Shown here in pieces: positions 24,559-25,977 of a stretch of DNA of 25,977 bases. Both the position numbers and the translations under genes were made by a program. Below the pieces are notes generated by a model that saw nothing but the letters and a program-made list of their open reading frames with translations, was not told where the DNA came from and did not search any database. This DNA comes from Omnitrophica WOR_2 bacterium RIFCSPLOWO2_12_FULL_51_24 (GTDB taxonomy: Bacteria; Omnitrophota; Gorgyraeia; Pluralincolimonadales; Pluralincolimonadaceae). Numbering within the stretch: position 1 is the stretch's first letter; every line of letters starts with the position of its first letter. The stretch is from NCBI GenBank assembly GCA_001805885.1, contig MHHC01000065.1, positions 1 through 25,977 of the forward strand. Direction: 5' to 3'.

Positions 24559-25368
24559 ATGGAACCGATCAAAACGTATCTTAATGAAATAGAGAAGATA
24601 CCGCTTTTGACTGCCGAAGAAGAGATCGAATTGACCAAGTTGGCCAAAAAAGGCGATGCCAAGGCGGAGAAGAGGATGATACAATCCAACCTCCGTCTTG
24701 TCGTCAGCATAGCGAAGAAATACAGCTACTTCGGCGTTCCCCTCCTCGATCTTATCGAAGAGGGGAACCTCGGCCTTATGAAGGCCGTCAAGAAATTCAA
24801 TCCGAATAAAGGGTTCCGCTTCTCGACTTACGCCGCGTGGTGGATAAAACAATATGTCCTCCGCGCGGTCGCCAACCAGGGCAAGACGGTCCGGATCCCG
24901 GTCTACATGATGGAACTGACTTCAAAGTGGAAGAAGACCATCGAAAGGCTTTCACAGAAATTCGGCAGGAAACCGACAACCGCTGAGATCGCGAAGGCAA
25001 TGAGGACATCCGTCAAGAAAGCCCGGGAACTTGAACGCGTCATGACGCATCCGACTTCACTCGAGGCGCCGATAGGCGAAGATGACAGCGGGACGGTAAT
25101 GGACCTTATCGAAGACACGAAGGCGATTTCGGCCACCGAGGAATTATCCAATTTCCTCCGCGCGGAGAAGATCACCAATCTTTTTAAAAAGATGAACAAG
25201 AGGGAGCAGGAGATACTCAATATGAGGTTCGGCCTCAAGGATGACGTCCCCCATACGCTCGAGGAAGTTGCGGACAAATTCAAGATCACAAGAGAAAGGG
25301 TAAGGCAGATAGAGGAAACGGCGTTGAGGAAACTCAGAAAGAACGTGACAAAACAGGAGCTACAGTAG
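24559..25368 (+). CDS. sigma-70 family RNA polymerase sigma factor, short form
   Basis: This sigma factor directs RNA polymerase to promoters. At 269 residues it starts directly at region 1.2 (MEPIKTYLNEIEKIPLLTAEEE). Regions 2.1-2.4 (about 36-112) contain NLRLVVSIAKKY, DLIEEGNLGLMKAVKKFNP, and FSTYAAWWIKQYVLRA. Region 3 is about 115-190, and region 4 is about 205-265, ending RERVRQIEETALRKLR. Region 1.1 is absent, so it resembles group 2 or a short primary sigma. The stop of ppdK lies 6 bp upstream; AAGGAG is 15 bp before the ATG, an unusually long spacing. In Bacillus, sigA ends the equivalent gene cluster. I leave the symbol open because housekeeping status cannot be settled from one gene. 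Confidence 0.92.
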   Translation: MEPIKTYLNEIEKIPLLTAEEEIELTKLAKKGDAKAEKRMIQSNLRLVVSIAKKYSYFGVPLLDLIEEGNLGLMKAVKKFNPNKGFRFSTYAAWWIKQYVLRAVANQGKTVRIPVYMMELTSKWKKTIERLSQKFGRKPTTAEIAKAMRTSVKKARELERVMTHPTSLEAPIGEDDSGTVMDLIEDTKAISATEELSNFLRAEKITNLFKKMNKREQEILNMRFGLKDDVPHTLEEVADKFKITRERVRQIEETALRKLRKNVTKQELQ

Positions 25369-25374
25369 CGAAGC

Positions 25375-25908
25375 ATGGATAATTCAAAAATCGTTGAAGA
25401 ACTGAAAAGCTCGATCCGCGACATACCCGACTTCCCAAAAAAAGGAATAATATTCAAGGATATCACTACACTCCTTAAAGACGGGAAGAAATTTCAGAAG
25501 GCGATAGACTGCATCGTCGAAAGATATAAGGACAAGAAGATAGACAAAGTCGTCTCGGTCGAGGCGAGGGGCTTCATCTTCGGCAGCGCAATAGCCTATA
25601 AACTAGGAGCCGGCGTCATCCCTGTCCGCAAGAAAGGCAAGCTGCCCCACGAGACAAATAGGGTTGAGTACGAATTGGAATACGGGAAAGATATATTGGA
25701 AATACATAAAGACGCGATAAGCGCCGGTGACAATGTCCTGATAATCGACGATTTGCTGGCAACAGGCGGCACGATGAAGGCGGTATTCGATCTCGTCGAA
25801 GGGATGGGCGGTAAGGTGGTAGAGATCGCTTTCCTGATAGAATTGACATTCCTTAAAGGCCGCGAACGCCTTAAGGGCCACCAAGTCTTCTCTTTAATAG
25901 AATTCTAG
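25375..25908 (+). CDS. apt: adenine phosphoribosyltransferase
   Basis: Apt salvages adenine with PRPP to give AMP. The 177-residue length is usual. Motifs: the SIRDIPDFPKKGIIFKDIT N terminus, the VEARGFIFGSAIAYKLGAG region, the adenine-binding segment IPVRKKGKLPHETN, and the PRPP-binding loop NVLIIDDLLATGG (about 120-132). The ATG lies 6 bp after the sigma factor stop, so these two are probably co-transcribed. The C terminus (ERLKGHQVFSLIEF) is complete. A tRNA gene begins 5 bp after the stop codon. Apt and the sigma factor have no obvious functional link. Confidence 0.96.
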   Translation: MDNSKIVEELKSSIRDIPDFPKKGIIFKDITTLLKDGKKFQKAIDCIVERYKDKKIDKVVSVEARGFIFGSAIAYKLGAGVIPVRKKGKLPHETNRVEYELEYGKDILEIHKDAISAGDNVLIIDDLLATGGTMKAVFDLVEGMGGKVVEIAFLIELTFLKGRERLKGHQVFSLIEF

Positions 25909-25913
25909 GATAT

Positions 25914-25977
25914 GGGCCTGTAGCTCATCAGGATAGAGCAGCGGTTTCCTAAACCGCGTGCGGGAGGTTCGAGTCCT
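25914..25977 (+). tRNA. tRNA-Arg (anticodon CCT), cut by the window end
   Basis: The sequence reads as a tRNA from its acceptor strand GGGCCTG, followed by D-arm GCTC/GAGC and anticodon stem GCGGT/ACCGC with loop TTCCTAA. The anticodon CCT (25948-25950) decodes AGG. The T-arm begins GGAGG TTCGAGT CCT and is cut before it closes. The 3' acceptor strand is outside the window. Only 5 bp separate it from apt, so it may be transcribed from the apt operon. Confidence 0.93.

Noticed and set aside
23776..24852. Reverse-strand 358-codon open frame opposite ppdK
   Set aside because: It lies fully across the conserved ppdK and sigma genes in antisense, has no recognisable motif and is explained by codon bias of the sense genes.
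1..25977. CRISPR arrays, transposases, phage or toxin-antitoxin genes
   Set aside because: I saw no spaced direct repeats, no integrase or transposase motifs and no opposite-strand gene pair in the window.

Overview
This 26 kb window is a dense stretch of bacterial chromosome in which every confident gene lies on the + strand. It holds housekeeping and information-processing genes and shows no transposase, phage gene or CRISPR array. Two or three predicted lipoproteins and membrane proteins suggest a diderm bacterium. GC content looks close to 50%. The CBS-less IMP dehydrogenase (GuaB3 type), the dimeric glycyl-tRNA synthetase, the AspRS of probable non-discriminating type, the DgkA-PAP2 fusion and the DUF502 gene together look like an uncultivated lineage such as Omnitrophota or a PVC relative. 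That placement is inference from impression, not a phylogeny.

Layout: (1) 1-1904: the 3' part of a biotin-protein ligase gene (birA), coaX (type III pantothenate kinase) and an unrecognised lipoprotein, tightly spaced. (2) 1935-4441: a heat-shock operon with a consensus sigma-70 promoter, a CIRCE operator and a structured 5' leader, then groES-groEL-groES with a second, divergent groES, closed by a strong hairpin. (3) 4448-4544: a 97-bp near-perfect inverted repeat that folds end to end. (4) 4561-10789: guaB3-guaA (GMP synthesis) and dnaE (replicative polymerase with an intact-looking PHP site). (5) 10816-14282: an HU-type DNA-binding gene with its own promoter and terminator, then hisS and aspS. 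The hisS/aspS junction carries a 24-bp tandem duplication that creates a 7-codon minigene. (6) 14307-20414: LysM lipoprotein, phoH, 7TM-HD phosphodiesterase, ybeY, dgkA-PAP2 fusion, DUF502 and recO, many overlapping. (7) 20458-25908: glyS, ppdK, a short sigma-70 factor and apt. (8) a tRNA-Arg(CCT) cut by the right edge.

Regions 6 and 7 reproduce the backbone of the Firmicute cluster phoH-yqfF-ybeY-dgkA-cdd-era-recO-glyQS-yqfL-dnaG-sigA. Here cdd-era is replaced by DUF502, a PPDK gene lies near where the PPDK regulator lies in Bacillus, and dnaG is absent. I found no wholly new system. The best leads are the groES-groEL-groES trio with its two-state leader, the hisS/aspS duplication, the 97-bp hairpin element, and several enzymes with altered domain content (GuaB3 without CBS, RecO without zinc finger, YbeY with Asp for the third zinc His, DgkA fused to PAP2).
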